This document shows, piece after piece, positions 18,642 through 28,503 of a stretch of 64,000 nt of DNA. This DNA is from Chersky-299 sp963749535. GTDB lineage: Bacteria; Actinomycetota; Thermoleophilia; RBG-16-64-13. The notes beneath the pieces are model-generated. The model did no database searches and was not told where the DNA came from. It saw only the letters and a list, made by a program, of their open reading frames with translations. The position numbers were made by a program, and so were the translations under genes. How positions within the stretch are numbered: the first letter of the stretch is position 1; every line of letters begins with the position of its first letter. Location of the stretch: contig CAVVNF010000026.1 in NCBI GenBank assembly GCA_963749535.1, positions 62,001 through 126,000 on the forward strand, read 5' to 3'.

Positions 18642-18702
18642 TCGGCACTGTCGAACTGACCTGGCATACTTGCGGCACACACGCGAGCGGAGGAGGACCG
18701 GC

Positions 18703-21087
18703 ATGAGCGCCTCGACCCCGACCGGCCGAGACAAGTTGACCGCGGCCGAAGTCAACAAGCTGAACGCGTACTGGCGCGCGGCCAACTACCTGTCGGTGGG
18801 GCAGATCTACCTGCTCGCGAATCCCCTGCTCCGAGAGCCGCTCAAATTGGAGCACATCAAGCCGCGATTGCTCGGTCACTGGGGCACCACCCCCGGCCTC
18901 AACTTCATCTACGTCCATCTCAACCGGGCCATCAAGCAGCGGGACCTCAACGTGATCTACGTCACCGGGCCGGGCCACGGCGGACCGGGTCTGGTGGCGA
19001 ACACGTATCTGGAAGGCACTTATAGCGAGTTCTACCCGGCGATCCCCCGAAGCGAGGAGGGTCTGAGGAGGCTTTTCAGGCAGTTCTCCTTTCCCGGTGG
19101 TATCCCCAGCCACGTCGCTCCCGAGACTCCGGGCTCCATCAACGAAGGTGGCGAGCTCGGTTACTCGCTGTCCCACGCCCATGGGGCCGTCTTCGACAAC
19201 CCCGACCTGATCGCGTGCTGCGTGATCGGCGACGGTGAGGCGGAAACCGGACCCCTGGCAACCTCGTGGCACTCGAACAAGTTCTTGGATCCTGCTCGGG
19301 ACGGAGCGGTCCTACCGATCCTGCACCTCAACGGTTACAAGATCGCCAACCCCACCGTGCTTGCCCGCATCAGCCGCGAGGAGCTGGAAGAGCTGCTGAG
19401 GGGCTACGGCTACCGGCCCTACGTCGTGGAAGGGTCCGATCCTGAGGCCATGCACCAACTGATGGCCGCGACCTTGGACACCGTTCTTGAGGAGATTCGG
19501 GCCATACAAGCCAAAGCGCGGACGCGAACGGTGGTCGAACGACCGACGTGGCCCATGATCGTGCTGATCAGTCCCAAAGGGTGGACGGGCCCCAAGGTGG
19601 TGGATGGGCTTCCGGTGGAAGGCACATGGCGGGCGCATCAGGTACCGGTGACGGACATGGCCACTAAGCCGGAGCACATCACGATCCTCGAGAACTGGAT
19701 GAAGAGCTACCGGCCGGAGGAGCTGTTCGACGAGAGCGGGCGGCTGATCGAGGAACTGGCCGAGCTGGCCCCCAAAGGCACGCGGCGCATGGGAGCCAAT
19801 CCCCATGCTAACGGCGGACTTCTGTTGAAAGACCTGGTTCTCCCAGACTTCCGCGCCTATGCGGTCGACGCGGTGGAGCCGGGTGCCACGACGGCGGAGT
19901 CCACCAGGGTGCTCGGCACTTTCCTTCGGGACGTGATGAAGCTGAATGGCGACGCGCGCAATTTTCGCGTGGTCGGTCCTGACGAGACCGCGTCCAATCG
20001 TCTCGATGCCCTCCTGGAAGTCACGAACCGGTGCTGGCTCGGCGAGCGCCTGCCGGGCGACGACCACCTCGCCCCGGACGGCAGGGTGATGGAGATCCTG
20101 AGCGAGACGACGTGTCAAGGTTGGCTGGAGGGTTATCTGCTGACGGGCAGACACGGCTTCTTCAACTGCTACGAAGCGTTCATCCACATCGTGGACTCGA
20201 TGTTCAACCAGCACGCCAAGTGGCTGAAGGTGACGAGGCAGATCCCCTGGCGGCGCCCGATCGCCTCGCTCAACTACCTGCTCACGTCGCATGTCTGGCG
20301 ACAGGACCACAACGGGTTCTCGCATCAAGACCCGGGGTTCATCGATCACGTGGTGAACAAGAAAGCGGACGTCATCCGGGTCTATCTACCGCCGGACGCC
20401 AACACTCTGCTCTTCGTGGCCGACAAGTGCTTGCGGAGCCGCAATCTCGTCAATGTCATCGTCGCCGGCAAGCAGCCGGAGCCTCAATGGCTGGACATGG
20501 AATCTGCGCTCAAGCATTGCACCGCAGGGATCGGCATGTGGGAATGGGCCAGCAACGACCAAGGGGGCAGCCCAGACGTGGTCATGGCGTGCGCCGGAGA
20601 CGTACCCACTCTCGAGACGTTGGCGGCGGTCGATTTCCTGCGAAAACACATACCAGACCTAAAGATCCGCGTGGTGAACGTGGTGGATCTCATGACCCTT
20701 CAGCCTCAAGAAGAGCACCCGACCGGGCTATCTGCGAAGGACTTCGACGACCTGTTCACCACGGACAAACCGATCATCTTCGCCTATCACGGCTACCCGT
20801 GGCTGATCCACCGCTTGACCTATCGGCGCACCAACCACGACAACCTGCACGTGCGCGGCTACAAAGAGGAGGGAACGACCACCACGCCCTTCGACATGGT
20901 GGTGAGGAACGACATGGACCGGTTCCACCTGGCCGTGGACGTCATCGACCGGGTGCCGAAGCTCGGCGCCAACGCCGCCCATGTGAAGCAGCTCATTCGC
21001 GACATTTTGATGGACCACAAGGACTACATCTGCGAGCATGGCGAAGACATGCCGCTGGTGCGCGATTGGCGGTGGGGAGCCGCCTAG
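18703..21087 (+). CDS. xfp: xylulose-5-phosphate/fructose-6-phosphate phosphoketolase
   Basis: 794 aa from the ATG at 18703, which follows GGAGGA; an in-frame extension to 18577 overlaps the STAS gene and is rejected. TPP-binding and catalytic signatures are intact: [15 protein letters not shown], the [19 protein letters not shown] block, [28 protein letters not shown] and the C-terminal [12 protein letters not shown]. Using inorganic phosphate it splits xylulose-5-P or fructose-6-P to acetyl-P and an aldose phosphate. Length is normal for the family and the frame is unbroken, making it one of the best-preserved genes here. Confidence 0.95.
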   Translation: MSASTPTGRDKLTAAEVNKLNAYWRAANYLSVGQIYLLANPLLREPLKLEHIKPRLLGHWGTTPGLNFIYVHLNRAIKQRDLNVIYVTGPGHGGPGLVANTYLEGTYSEFYPAIPRSEEGLRRLFRQFSFPGGIPSHVAPETPGSINEGGELGYSLSHAHGAVFDNPDLIACCVIGDGEAETGPLATSWHSNKFLDPARDGAVLPILHLNGYKIANPTVLARISREELEELLRGYGYRPYVVEGSDPEAMHQLMAATLDTVLEEIRAIQAKARTRTVVERPTWPMIVLISPKGWTGPKVVDGLPVEGTWRAHQVPVTDMATKPEHITILENWMKSYRPEELFDESGRLIEELAELAPKGTRRMGANPHANGGLLLKDLVLPDFRAYAVDAVEPGATTAESTRVLGTFLRDVMKLNGDARNFRVVGPDETASNRLDALLEVTNRCWLGERLPGDDHLAPDGRVMEILSETTCQGWLEGYLLTGRHGFFNCYEAFIHIVDSMFNQHAKWLKVTRQIPWRRPIASLNYLLTSHVWRQDHNGFSHQDPGFIDHVVNKKADVIRVYLPPDANTLLFVADKCLRSRNLVNVIVAGKQPEPQWLDMESALKHCTAGIGMWEWASNDQGGSPDVVMACAGDVPTLETLAAVDFLRKHIPDLKIRVVNVVDLMTLQPQEEHPTGLSAKDFDDLFTTDKPIIFAYHGYPWLIHRLTYRRTNHDNLHVRGYKEEGTTTTPFDMVVRNDMDRFHLAVDVIDRVPKLGANAAHVKQLIRDILMDHKDYICEHGEDMPLVRDWRWGAA

Positions 21088-21277
21088 GTCCAACATTGGT
21101 CCTACGTGGTCCGCTGCGGCGGCAGCGAGCAACATTGCCTTGCGCTGCGGCGCGAACAGGCGACGCTGTTCTTCCGACGGCCGGAAACAGCCAGGTTCGG
21201 AGTCTCTCTCGGCAGCTTTGCCGGCGGCGCCGGATGAGTCTTGTGACGAAGACGTAAAACTTGCGGCGGTCGTCCGG

Positions 21278-22318
21278 CTAGTGGCTCTTGAAGTACCCGG
21301 CGACAGCCTTGAATGACTCTTTCGGCTCCCACGGCATACCCGGGTATGTGGAACCGTGTCCCGGACCCAGACTCTTTACCAGGCTGAGAGCCGACATGTC
21401 GAGATCGTGCTTGGGATCGGCATCGTAGGTCGCCAGTTGTTCCACGAAGGTGCAAACGAACGCGCCGTCGACCCCGGCGGCCTCCAGTATCGCGAGTACC
21501 TCGAGTAGCTCGCGGGCCTGCAATCCTTCATCACGCACGTGGTCGCCCTTCAGACGCGGCTTCACAAACCGGCCGACCAACGGGACCCGATGGAGGATCA
21601 GTGTTCTCGAGTCAACGACTCCGAATCCGAGTGTGCCGGAGCTCTCCGCCCCTTGATAGGCGCGCATCCCCAACTCCGTCACCACCACCGGCTTGCCGGA
21701 AGCGAGCAATGGCCCCAGCATTTCGACATAGCGATCCTTGATACGCACGTCCCTGTAGTGGTCGACGCCGACAAAGTCGAACAGACTCCAATCGACCGCC
21801 TCCCAGATGAGGGAAGCGTAGGTGACGGGGCCGTGGAACACCCGCCGCGTTGCGTCGTTCGCCTTCGCCAGGAACGAATTGAGCGGCACATTGTGCTTGC
21901 CGGCTTTTGCATCTGCCCAGAACGACGGGCTCTTCATTCGTGCCATCAGGCTGCGGCCAGGGACGACGCCCCGCATGAACAGGGTCAATTCCGAGCCCAC
22001 GCTGAATACCACACGCCCCGGCCAGCGCTCGTGGAGCAGTTCGGCTCGCGCGGCGGCCTTCGCAACGTACTCGAGTGTCTTGCCCTGGCTCTTGTTCCAC
22101 ATCTCCGGCGAGAGCCAGACCTCGAGGCCCAGAGCAAGCGCGTCCTCGGCGGCGATCATCAGCCGGTCGAGATCGAGGCCGCAGATCCTGACCGCGCTGC
22201 AATGCAAGTCGTCCTTGATTATCTGGAGTTCACGGTGCACGACAGCCGGATCAAAGACGGGTCGCCAGTTGAGGCCCATCACGCGCCCGACGTCATAGCT
22301 GACACCTTTTCGGTTCAC
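21278..22318 (-). CDS. TIM-barrel, glycoside-hydrolase-like protein of unknown specificity
   Basis: 346 aa starting at GTG 22318, 4 bases after the glycerate kinase stop. A longer frame upstream overlaps that gene and is rejected. Strand-helix pattern with barrel-end motifs: RKGVSYDVG, AVRICGLDLDRLMIAAEDALALGLEVWLSPEMWN, VVFSVGSELTLFMRG, FDFVGVDHYRD, KPVVVTELGMRAYQGAE and GAFVCTFVEQ. The SVGSEL and VVTELG glutamates sit where a clan-A glycosidase has its acid/base and nucleophile, so a hydrolase function is plausible. No signal peptide. Tight coupling suggests shared regulation with glycerate kinase. Confidence 0.6.
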   Translation of the reverse strand: MNRKGVSYDVGRVMGLNWRPVFDPAVVHRELQIIKDDLHCSAVRICGLDLDRLMIAAEDALALGLEVWLSPEMWNKSQGKTLEYVAKAAARAELLHERWPGRVVFSVGSELTLFMRGVVPGRSLMARMKSPSFWADAKAGKHNVPLNSFLAKANDATRRVFHGPVTYASLIWEAVDWSLFDFVGVDHYRDVRIKDRYVEMLGPLLASGKPVVVTELGMRAYQGAESSGTLGFGVVDSRTLILHRVPLVGRFVKPRLKGDHVRDEGLQARELLEVLAILEAAGVDGAFVCTFVEQLATYDADPKHDLDMSALSLVKSLGPGHGSTYPGMPWEPKESFKAVAGYFKSH

Positions 22319-22322
22319 CGGG

Positions 22323-23750
22323 CTACTTCTTGTGCCCGCTCGACCCGCGATCCGCCGACGGTAGCACGAAGACCGCGCGAAAATCGTTGACATTGTTATA
22401 GGTGGGTCCGGTGACCACCTGGTCACCCAGAGCGTGAAAGAAGGAGTGCGAGTCGTTGGTGCGCAAGAAGTGGCGGGCGTCGAGGCCGGCGGCACGGGCC
22501 CGGGCCAGCGTGTCGGTACAGGCGATGGCCCCAGCCACCTCACTCACTCCATCGACACCGTCGGTGTCGCACGCGATGGCGGCATAATCGACGTCTTTGC
22601 CCAAGGCAAGCACGAGAGCGAGCAGGAACTCCGCGTTGGGACCTCCGGACCCAGAGCCCCGCAGGGTCACCGTGGTCTCCCCTCCGCTTAGGATGACGCA
22701 AGGGGCGACTGCCGGCTGGTCGTGGTGAGCGATCTGGCGCGCGATGGCGGCGTGTACGAGAGCCACGTCTCTGGACTCTCCTTCGATCGAATCGCTCAGG
22801 ATGACTGGACGCACCCCCTTCGAGGAGAGGAATGCGGCCGCGGACTCAAGCAGAGCTTGCGAGCACGAGATGATGCGAGTGGTGACCCTCTCGAAACAGG
22901 GATCACCGGGTTTGGGTGTTTCACTGGAAGGATCAGACAGATGCTCGAGCACTGCGTCCGAGGCCTCCAGACCATACTTCTCCAGAACCTCGCGAGCATC
23001 CGCCAACGTGGAGGGATCGGGCACCCCCGGCCCGGAGGCGATGGCCGAAGGGTCGTCTCCGGCCACGTCGGAGATGAGCAGGTTGAGAAGACGGGCCGGG
23101 GCAGAAGCCTGGGCTAGGCGACCACCCTTGATGGCGGAGAGGTGCTTGCGCAGGCAGTTGATCTCGCTGATAGTGGCGCCGGCTCGCAGCAGCTGGGACG
23201 TGAGCGACTGCTTGTCTTCGATAGTCACCCCTTCGGCCGGCAAAGGCAGAAGTGCGGAGCCGCCTCCGGAGAAGAGCGCGATGACGAGGTCGTCCGGGCT
23301 GAGACCTGCGACCAGAGACATGACCTGCCTAGCGGCGTCCAGACCCAGCTCGTCCGGGACCGGGTGCGCGGCTTCGAGCACCTGGATGCGCTCGCAGGGC
23401 AGGCCATAACCGTAGCGAGTGACGACCAGGCCGGAGAGCTCACCCGGCCAGGCGTGCTCAAGGGCTTGGGCCATGGAGGCGGCGGCTTTGCCGGCCCCCA
23501 CCACGATCGTGCGGCCCCGGGGCGGCGCGGGCAGGGCCCGCGCCAGTACTTGCTCGGGCGCGACATCAGATAGGGCCTGGGCGAAGGTCGCCAGAAGCAG
23601 GGCCTCGGGGCTTTCGGCGCCCGAGCCGGGGACGGGGAGAGGCCGATCACTCGGGCACGAGGCGCTCAGAGGGGGAGGATCGCTGGGGAGCGCGTCAGCA
23701 AGGGAAGGGTCCCTCTGGGGCAGATCACCTGAAAGCGGAGGGGCACTCAT
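22323..23750 (-). CDS. glycerate 2-kinase (MOFRL family)
   Basis: 475 aa from ATG 23750 (upstream AAGGACGAGAG). After a Pro-rich N-terminus of about 45 residues comes the kinase domain: RTIVVGAGKAAASMAQALE, VIALFSGGGSALLPLPAEG, EINCLRKHLSAIKGGRLA and LLISDVAGDDPSAIASGPGVPD. The C-terminal MOFRL motif follows (ILSGGETTVTLRGSGSGGPNAEFLLAL and DTDGVDG). It phosphorylates D-glycerate to 2-phosphoglycerate. The first gene of a two-gene unit with the TIM-barrel protein. Confidence 0.9.
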   Translation of the reverse strand: MSAPPLSGDLPQRDPSLADALPSDPPPLSASCPSDRPLPVPGSGAESPEALLLATFAQALSDVAPEQVLARALPAPPRGRTIVVGAGKAAASMAQALEHAWPGELSGLVVTRYGYGLPCERIQVLEAAHPVPDELGLDAARQVMSLVAGLSPDDLVIALFSGGGSALLPLPAEGVTIEDKQSLTSQLLRAGATISEINCLRKHLSAIKGGRLAQASAPARLLNLLISDVAGDDPSAIASGPGVPDPSTLADAREVLEKYGLEASDAVLEHLSDPSSETPKPGDPCFERVTTRIISCSQALLESAAAFLSSKGVRPVILSDSIEGESRDVALVHAAIARQIAHHDQPAVAPCVILSGGETTVTLRGSGSGGPNAEFLLALVLALGKDVDYAAIACDTDGVDGVSEVAGAIACTDTLARARAAGLDARHFLRTNDSHSFFHALGDQVVTGPTYNNVNDFRAVFVLPSADRGSSGHKK

Positions 23751-23987
23751 CGATCGCTCTCGTCCTTGTTCGTGGGTGTACCGGCGGAGCAGCGGCGGAA
23801 TCGACGACCTTGGCAGGAACGTCTGAGTCCGACCGGCCGGACCGGATTGACCATCGCATAGTACATCCGTTCGAAGCTTCCCTTCTGTTGTGGCCGGCAT
23901 GCCGCCGCCAAAGCGGCGCGCACCGGGTTCGTGAACGCGCAAGGGGCCGGGCGAGAGCCGCACTTCCAACGCCAGACGACTTCTCCG

Positions 23988-24399
23988 TTAGAGCCGTCTC
24001 GCTGGTGTGCCAGCCTCAAGCCCGTGGTGTTCGTCTCGAACAGCATCTCCTGCTCGGGTTCGGAAACCTACAGTCCCTTCAAGAAGCTCATGCACGACGT
24101 CATGCCATCGTAGGGGAGCCACTTCGGAACCCACCTCGGGCTTGAACGGCTCAGTTCCGGAGGCCGCTAAGGAAAGCACGGCCATGTCGATGCCGGCCTC
24201 ATCCAGGCACTTGACACGCGCGTCGCCAAGGTCCTGGAGCCTTTCGCCGATGTCATAGACCCAGATGTCCTCCGTCCAGTACAGCTTGGCCTTTGCCGTC
24301 CGGGTCCTCGGCCATCCTCGGGCACCGCGTCTTGCTGTTTCGAAGAGCGTCCAGCCAAGCCACCCTGGCGAAGTGGTTCTCGCTGTCGATGACTTTCAT
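23988..24399 (-). pseudogene. N-terminal remnant of an amidohydrolase-2 (TIM-barrel decarboxylase-like) gene
   Basis: ATG 24399 begins MKVIDSENHF, the metal-binding-strand pattern of ACMSD/2,3-dihydroxybenzoate decarboxylase-type amidohydrolases. After one frame change near 24290 it continues DLGDARVKCLDEAGIDMAVLSLAASGTEPF, again family-typical. The homology then stops and the frame ends at 23988, so the C-terminal two thirds are missing. Such enzymes often act on hydroxybenzoates, which would fit the molybdoenzyme cluster, but this copy is dead. Confidence 0.5.
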
Positions 24400-24597
24400 C
24401 CTCGTGGTTCCCCGCCCATCGGCGTGCATTTCGAGTTCGCGCGGCTCCGATTCGACGCTTTCATGCGGCATTATCGCCAGTAAAGAAGACGGCGCTCGCC
24501 CGCCAGGCAGCGCAGAGCGACCTGCGAGGAACCAACTGGTACAGTTAGCTGGCATGAGTCCCAGTCGCCGATACAGAAAAGGCCCTTCCACAGAGCG

Positions 24598-25284
24598 ATG
24601 CCACGAGCCACAGGCACCAAACAGGTCAAGCCGGTCCTTCTCGAAACCAGTGGATTGACCCGGTCTTTCGGCCCCGTGGTCGCACTACACGAGCTCGACC
24701 TCGTGATCCGGGCCGGAGAATGCCTTGCGCTAATGGGACCGAACGGGAGCGGCAAGACCACAGCGGCTGAGCTCATCACCGGGTTCCTCGAGCCCACTGC
24801 GGGATGGGCGAAGATCGAAGGCATGTCGACCCATCACGAGCCGGAAGCCATCGCCGCCCGCGCCCGCCTTGCCTACGTACCCGACACTCCCCGCCTGTAC
24901 GACGACCTGACCGTGTTCGACCATCTCCGCCTGGTGGCGGCGGCGCACGGGGTGGTCACTGACGACCTGGGCGAGCGCTGCGAGGAACTACTCGGCCGTC
25001 TCGGACTCGCAGAACGGGCCGAGTTCTCGCCTCCACAGCTCTCCCGCGGCATGCGCCAAAAGACGGCTATCGCCTGCGCTCTTATCCGTCCCTTTTCGGT
25101 ACTTGTCATGGATGAGCCGGTCGTGGGACTGGACACGGCCTCCATCGAAGTCTTGCGACAGGTAGTGTTGGAAAGCCGAGCGGCCGGCCGTGCTGTGCTT
25201 CTGATGACCCATTCGGAAGAGTTCGCCTCCTCGGTCGCCACTCGCACGTTGCGCATCGAAGAAGGACTCGTGGTTGGCCGGTAG
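24598..25284 (+). CDS. ABC transporter ATP-binding protein
   Basis: 228 aa. Walker A GPNGSGKTT at about 45-53, signature LSRGMRQ in place of LSGGQ, Walker B VLVMDEPVVGLD and switch His in LLMTHSEEF. The arrangement and single domain match exporter-type ATPases of the CcmA/NatA group. It overlaps the permease gene by 11 bases, so the two are one transport system. Substrate unknown. Confidence 0.85.
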   Translation: MPRATGTKQVKPVLLETSGLTRSFGPVVALHELDLVIRAGECLALMGPNGSGKTTAAELITGFLEPTAGWAKIEGMSTHHEPEAIAARARLAYVPDTPRLYDDLTVFDHLRLVAAAHGVVTDDLGERCEELLGRLGLAERAEFSPPQLSRGMRQKTAIACALIRPFSVLVMDEPVVGLDTASIEVLRQVVLESRAAGRAVLLMTHSEEFASSVATRTLRIEEGLVVGR

Positions 25285-26890
25285 CCGGACGTTCAATCTC
25301 CCGTCGCTCGACGACCAAGCGGGAGATCCATTCCCTCTCGTCGATCCAGGCTCCGTGCTGGCGGTGCGGCGAGCGCTTCTTCCCGGGCGGTCCCGGTTGG
25401 CTCAGCTGCAGTTGGTGTATGTCTCGTTGCTTACCGCCGGCATCGTGGGTATCGTGCTCCGGGGAGTCTGGGCGAAGGTCGGTTCCTTCTTCTTGGATGT
25501 TGCGAGCCCGTACCATCTGGTTTGGGGACCGCCTGCCATTCTCCTGCTTACCTTGGCGGTGCTTCGCTACAGCACCATGCAGGGATTCGTCTCTTTTTCC
25601 GAGCCCGATTGCGCGTTCCTCCTCGGAGGGCCGGTGCCCCGCAAGGGCCTCGTCTGGCCGCGACTGCGCAGCGCGGCGATCGTCCTGGGAATCGGCGGAG
25701 CCGTTGTCGGCGCATTGGCCGGTTTGGCGTCTCGCGGGCCGACGATGTCGGGGGTGCGGATCGGGGAAGAGACGGCCGCCGGCTTCGCGCTGGGTGTGCT
25801 CCTGGTCGCGGCAAGTTGGCACGTGCAACGCTTGGGTAGAGCTTCACTGTGGGTGCTCCGGCTAACCCTGCCCGCGATCGCTGTCGCCGTCCTTCTAGCC
25901 TTGGCTAAGAGACAAGGTGGAACCGTGAATTGGATCGCTCTGTGGTCGGGGCCCTGGGGATGGGCCGTCCTCCCCTCCGCCGGACGTGCCGGGTCGTACG
26001 GCCTGGCCGGAGTCGCCCTTCTCTGGGCGGTGGCCGTCGCCGGCTGGATCAGCCTGCCCCTCACCGCGGACCGGTGCTCCCTCGAGAACTTCGAGCGGCG
26101 GGCCCGGACCCGCTCGCGGATGGTCGCCGCCCTCTACTCCTTTGACACGCGTTTTGTGGTACTCGCCAGCCGCCGATCGCGGTCGAGGCTGCCCCGGATC
26201 CATCTCCGCCTCCCCCCGCCACGGAGGCCGTTCTTCGTGCTCAGTTGGCGAGGGTCGCTGGGGCTCATCCGGTCACCGCTCCGGCTCGGGTGGGGCATCC
26301 TGCTAAGCGGCGCCAGCGCCTTGTTCATCGCGGTTGGGCACGGCCACCGGGGGACCGTTTGGGGCGGCGCTCTCATCCTGTATCTCGCCGCCGGCGCGCT
26401 CCTCGAGCCCCTCCGGTTGGAGGTGGATTCTCCGGCGGCTTCCCACCTGCTGCTTCCCTGGCCGTACGGGCGGGTCCTCTGGCTTCACTGCCTGCTGCCG
26501 ACTGCGATCATGGCCCTGACGGGCATCGTGACGGTCAGCGCGGGCTGGGCCGCGGGGGATGTCTCATCGGGAGCTTTGGTGGCATTCCTGGTGACCGTGA
26601 TCCCCGTGACGCTCATGGTGGTGCTCGGTGCGGCCCTCTCCGCCCGCCGCGGGGGGCGCGTGCCCGTGAACCTGGTGCTCATGACCGCCGGTGACAGCAC
26701 CGGGCTGAGCGTGCTGGGCATCGTCGCATGGATATTCGCGTGGGCCGTCTTCGTGATCGCGGTGCTTGCCGTCGCAGCAGGCCGTCTTGCTCAAGCCGGT
26801 TCGCCTCTGTCGGGCGCGGTGGCGCTAGCGTTGGGCTTCATCGTCCTTGCCGTGATCCTGCAACGGGTCCTTCTCGCCTCGAAAGCGTGA
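25274..26890 (+). CDS. ABC-type multi-span membrane permease
   Basis: 538 aa from TTG 25274, which lies inside the end of the ATPase gene. About 12 hydrophobic helices, including LVYVSLLTAGIVGIVLRGV, VLGIGGAVVGALAGLA, VLLALAKRQGG and a long C-terminal set (IVAWIFAWAVFVIAVLAVAAG). The PDCAFLLGGPVPR segment resembles the cytosolic coupling region of ABC-2-type exporters of unknown function. No substrate can be assigned. Confidence 0.7.
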   Translation: MAGSRTFNLPSLDDQAGDPFPLVDPGSVLAVRRALLPGRSRLAQLQLVYVSLLTAGIVGIVLRGVWAKVGSFFLDVASPYHLVWGPPAILLLTLAVLRYSTMQGFVSFSEPDCAFLLGGPVPRKGLVWPRLRSAAIVLGIGGAVVGALAGLASRGPTMSGVRIGEETAAGFALGVLLVAASWHVQRLGRASLWVLRLTLPAIAVAVLLALAKRQGGTVNWIALWSGPWGWAVLPSAGRAGSYGLAGVALLWAVAVAGWISLPLTADRCSLENFERRARTRSRMVAALYSFDTRFVVLASRRSRSRLPRIHLRLPPPRRPFFVLSWRGSLGLIRSPLRLGWGILLSGASALFIAVGHGHRGTVWGGALILYLAAGALLEPLRLEVDSPAASHLLLPWPYGRVLWLHCLLPTAIMALTGIVTVSAGWAAGDVSSGALVAFLVTVIPVTLMVVLGAALSARRGGRVPVNLVLMTAGDSTGLSVLGIVAWIFAWAVFVIAVLAVAAGRLAQAGSPLSGAVALALGFIVLAVILQRVLLASKA

Positions 26891-26896
26891 CGTGGC

Positions 26897-27184
26897 TCAC
26901 CCGAATCGGTAGGAGACTCCAAACCCTCCGCGGGGGTAATGCCACTCTATAGCCAGGCCGGTGTTGGGACACACGACCCGGCACGTCCCGCATTCCAGGC
27001 AACCGGCGTAGTCGAAGCTGAGCTCACCGTCCTTGATGGTGTAGAGATCCGCGGGACACGAGAAGGTGCACGGCTTGACGTCGCAGTCAAGGCAGGTCTC
27101 CTTGTGCACGACGATGTGGGCCTCGTGGTCATCGACCACATACTTGTCCACGCCAAGAAGTTCCTCGATCTTCATACGTTTCAC
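26897..27184 (-). CDS. fixX: FixX-type ferredoxin
   Basis: 95 aa. Start GTG 27184 overlaps the fixC stop by 4 bases (GTGA); ATG 27175 is an alternative. Cluster motifs are CLDCDVKPCTFSCP and CLECGTCRVVCP, with the family-typical IEWHYPRGGFGVSYRFG end. FixX-type ferredoxins link FixC to the quinone pool. Last gene of the acd-fixABCX operon. Confidence 0.9.
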   Translation of the reverse strand: MKRMKIEELLGVDKYVVDDHEAHIVVHKETCLDCDVKPCTFSCPADLYTIKDGELSFDYAGCLECGTCRVVCPNTGLAIEWHYPRGGFGVSYRFG

Positions 27185-28476
27185 AGAGATCGCGCTCCCT
27201 TCCAGCCGTCACGAAGCGCCTGGGTGACGCTGACGCCACTCGCCCTCGTCTGGGTCATGATCTTTCTGAAGAGACTGGCCGGGGGCCTACCGTCGACCGT
27301 GAAGAGGTCGCCGGCCAGACCGGTCACGAGCTTTGGATAGGCGTTGAAGATCCGCTTGTTCTCGAGGAAATGGGGCGCTTTGCGGTAGGCCTTGAGTTCG
27401 CGAAGCACGAAGCTTTGTTGCAGGAGATCGTGATAGCGACGCAGTCCGTCCCGAGAGAAATCGTCGCGCGCCCGGGCCTCCACGACAGCACGCGCGGCGG
27501 CCTCGCCGGAGGCGATGGCAAAGTCCATGCCGCGCACCGTGTAGCCAAGATTGAGGGCAAACCCGGCCGCGTCCCCGATTACCAGGATCCCATCGCCGAA
27601 TAGGCGCGGCATCATCTGGAGCCCCGCCTCTGGTACCAGGTGGGCCGAGTATTCGGCCACCTCTCCCCCGTCGAGCAGCGGGGCGACGCGGCTGTTGGCC
27701 TTGAAGTCCTCCAGGACGTCCGATAGCTTCGACCCGTGGCGCACCAATTCCGCCGCGGAAACGACCAGGCCCAGCGAGACGCTGCGCTTGTTGGTGTAGA
27801 GAAAGCCGCCCCCCTGTATCCCTCTGGAGCAGTCGCCGACGAAGAGTTGGGCTGCGCCGTTGTCGCCTTCCAGTTGAAAGCGCTGGCGAATGGCGTCGGC
27901 AGGCAGTTCGATGATCTCTTTGACCCCCACCGCCACCTGGCCGGCGCCGAACATCTTGGCCAATCCGGCTTCCTGAGCCATGAGCGAATTCACGCCGTCG
28001 GCGGCAATCACGACATCGGCCAGCATCTCGTCATCGCCCGCCCGTATCCCCGCGACCCTGCCGTCCCGGATCAACAGGTTGTCCACCCTGATACCGCACG
28101 CAAGAAGCGCTCCGGCCTCTTCGGCTTTGGTGGCCAGCCAATTGTCGAACTCCGCCCGCAAAAGAGTAAATGAATGATGTGAAGGCTCGGCCCACTGCAT
28201 GTCCTGTGAGCTGACCGAAACGCTCCGTTCCCCGCTCAGGAAGGTGATCACTTCCCGGGTGACCTGACGCTCCACCGGAGCATCAGCCCAGAACTCAGGC
28301 ATGATGCCTTTCAAAGCGTGGCTATACATCCGCCCGCCGAACATGTTCTTGCTGCCGGGCGACGTGCCCCTCTCCACCAGGACCACGTCGCAACCCTCTT
28401 TGGCCAGGATGTAAGCAGCCGTGCTTCCCGCCGGACCCGCGCCGACTACGATCGCCGTGACCTTGTCCTCTGCCAT
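27181..28476 (-). CDS. fixC: FixC/ETF-quinone oxidoreductase-like flavoprotein
   Basis: 431 aa with the N-terminal FAD site AIVVGAGPAGSTAAYILAKEGCDVVLVERG. It then has NMFGGRMYSHAL, the second FAD segment VVIAADGVNSLMAQEAGL, and GDGILVIGDAAGFALNLGYTVRGMDFAIASGEAAA. The C-terminal helix region is typical of FixC. It would take electrons from the FixAB flavoprotein and, with FixX, reduce membrane quinone. Spaced 27 bases from fixB. Confidence 0.9.
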   Translation of the reverse strand: MAEDKVTAIVVGAGPAGSTAAYILAKEGCDVVLVERGTSPGSKNMFGGRMYSHALKGIMPEFWADAPVERQVTREVITFLSGERSVSVSSQDMQWAEPSHHSFTLLRAEFDNWLATKAEEAGALLACGIRVDNLLIRDGRVAGIRAGDDEMLADVVIAADGVNSLMAQEAGLAKMFGAGQVAVGVKEIIELPADAIRQRFQLEGDNGAAQLFVGDCSRGIQGGGFLYTNKRSVSLGLVVSAAELVRHGSKLSDVLEDFKANSRVAPLLDGGEVAEYSAHLVPEAGLQMMPRLFGDGILVIGDAAGFALNLGYTVRGMDFAIASGEAAARAVVEARARDDFSRDGLRRYHDLLQQSFVLRELKAYRKAPHFLENKRIFNAYPKLVTGLAGDLFTVDGRPPASLFRKIMTQTRASGVSVTQALRDGWKGARSL

Positions 28477-28503
28477 CTCCTGCGCCTTTCTCCCGGCCGA
28501 AGT

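Noticed and set aside
18577..18702. 42-residue N-terminal extension of phosphoketolase
   Set aside because: It overlaps the STAS gene, lacks protein-like conservation and the ATG at 18703 has a clear GGAGGA site.
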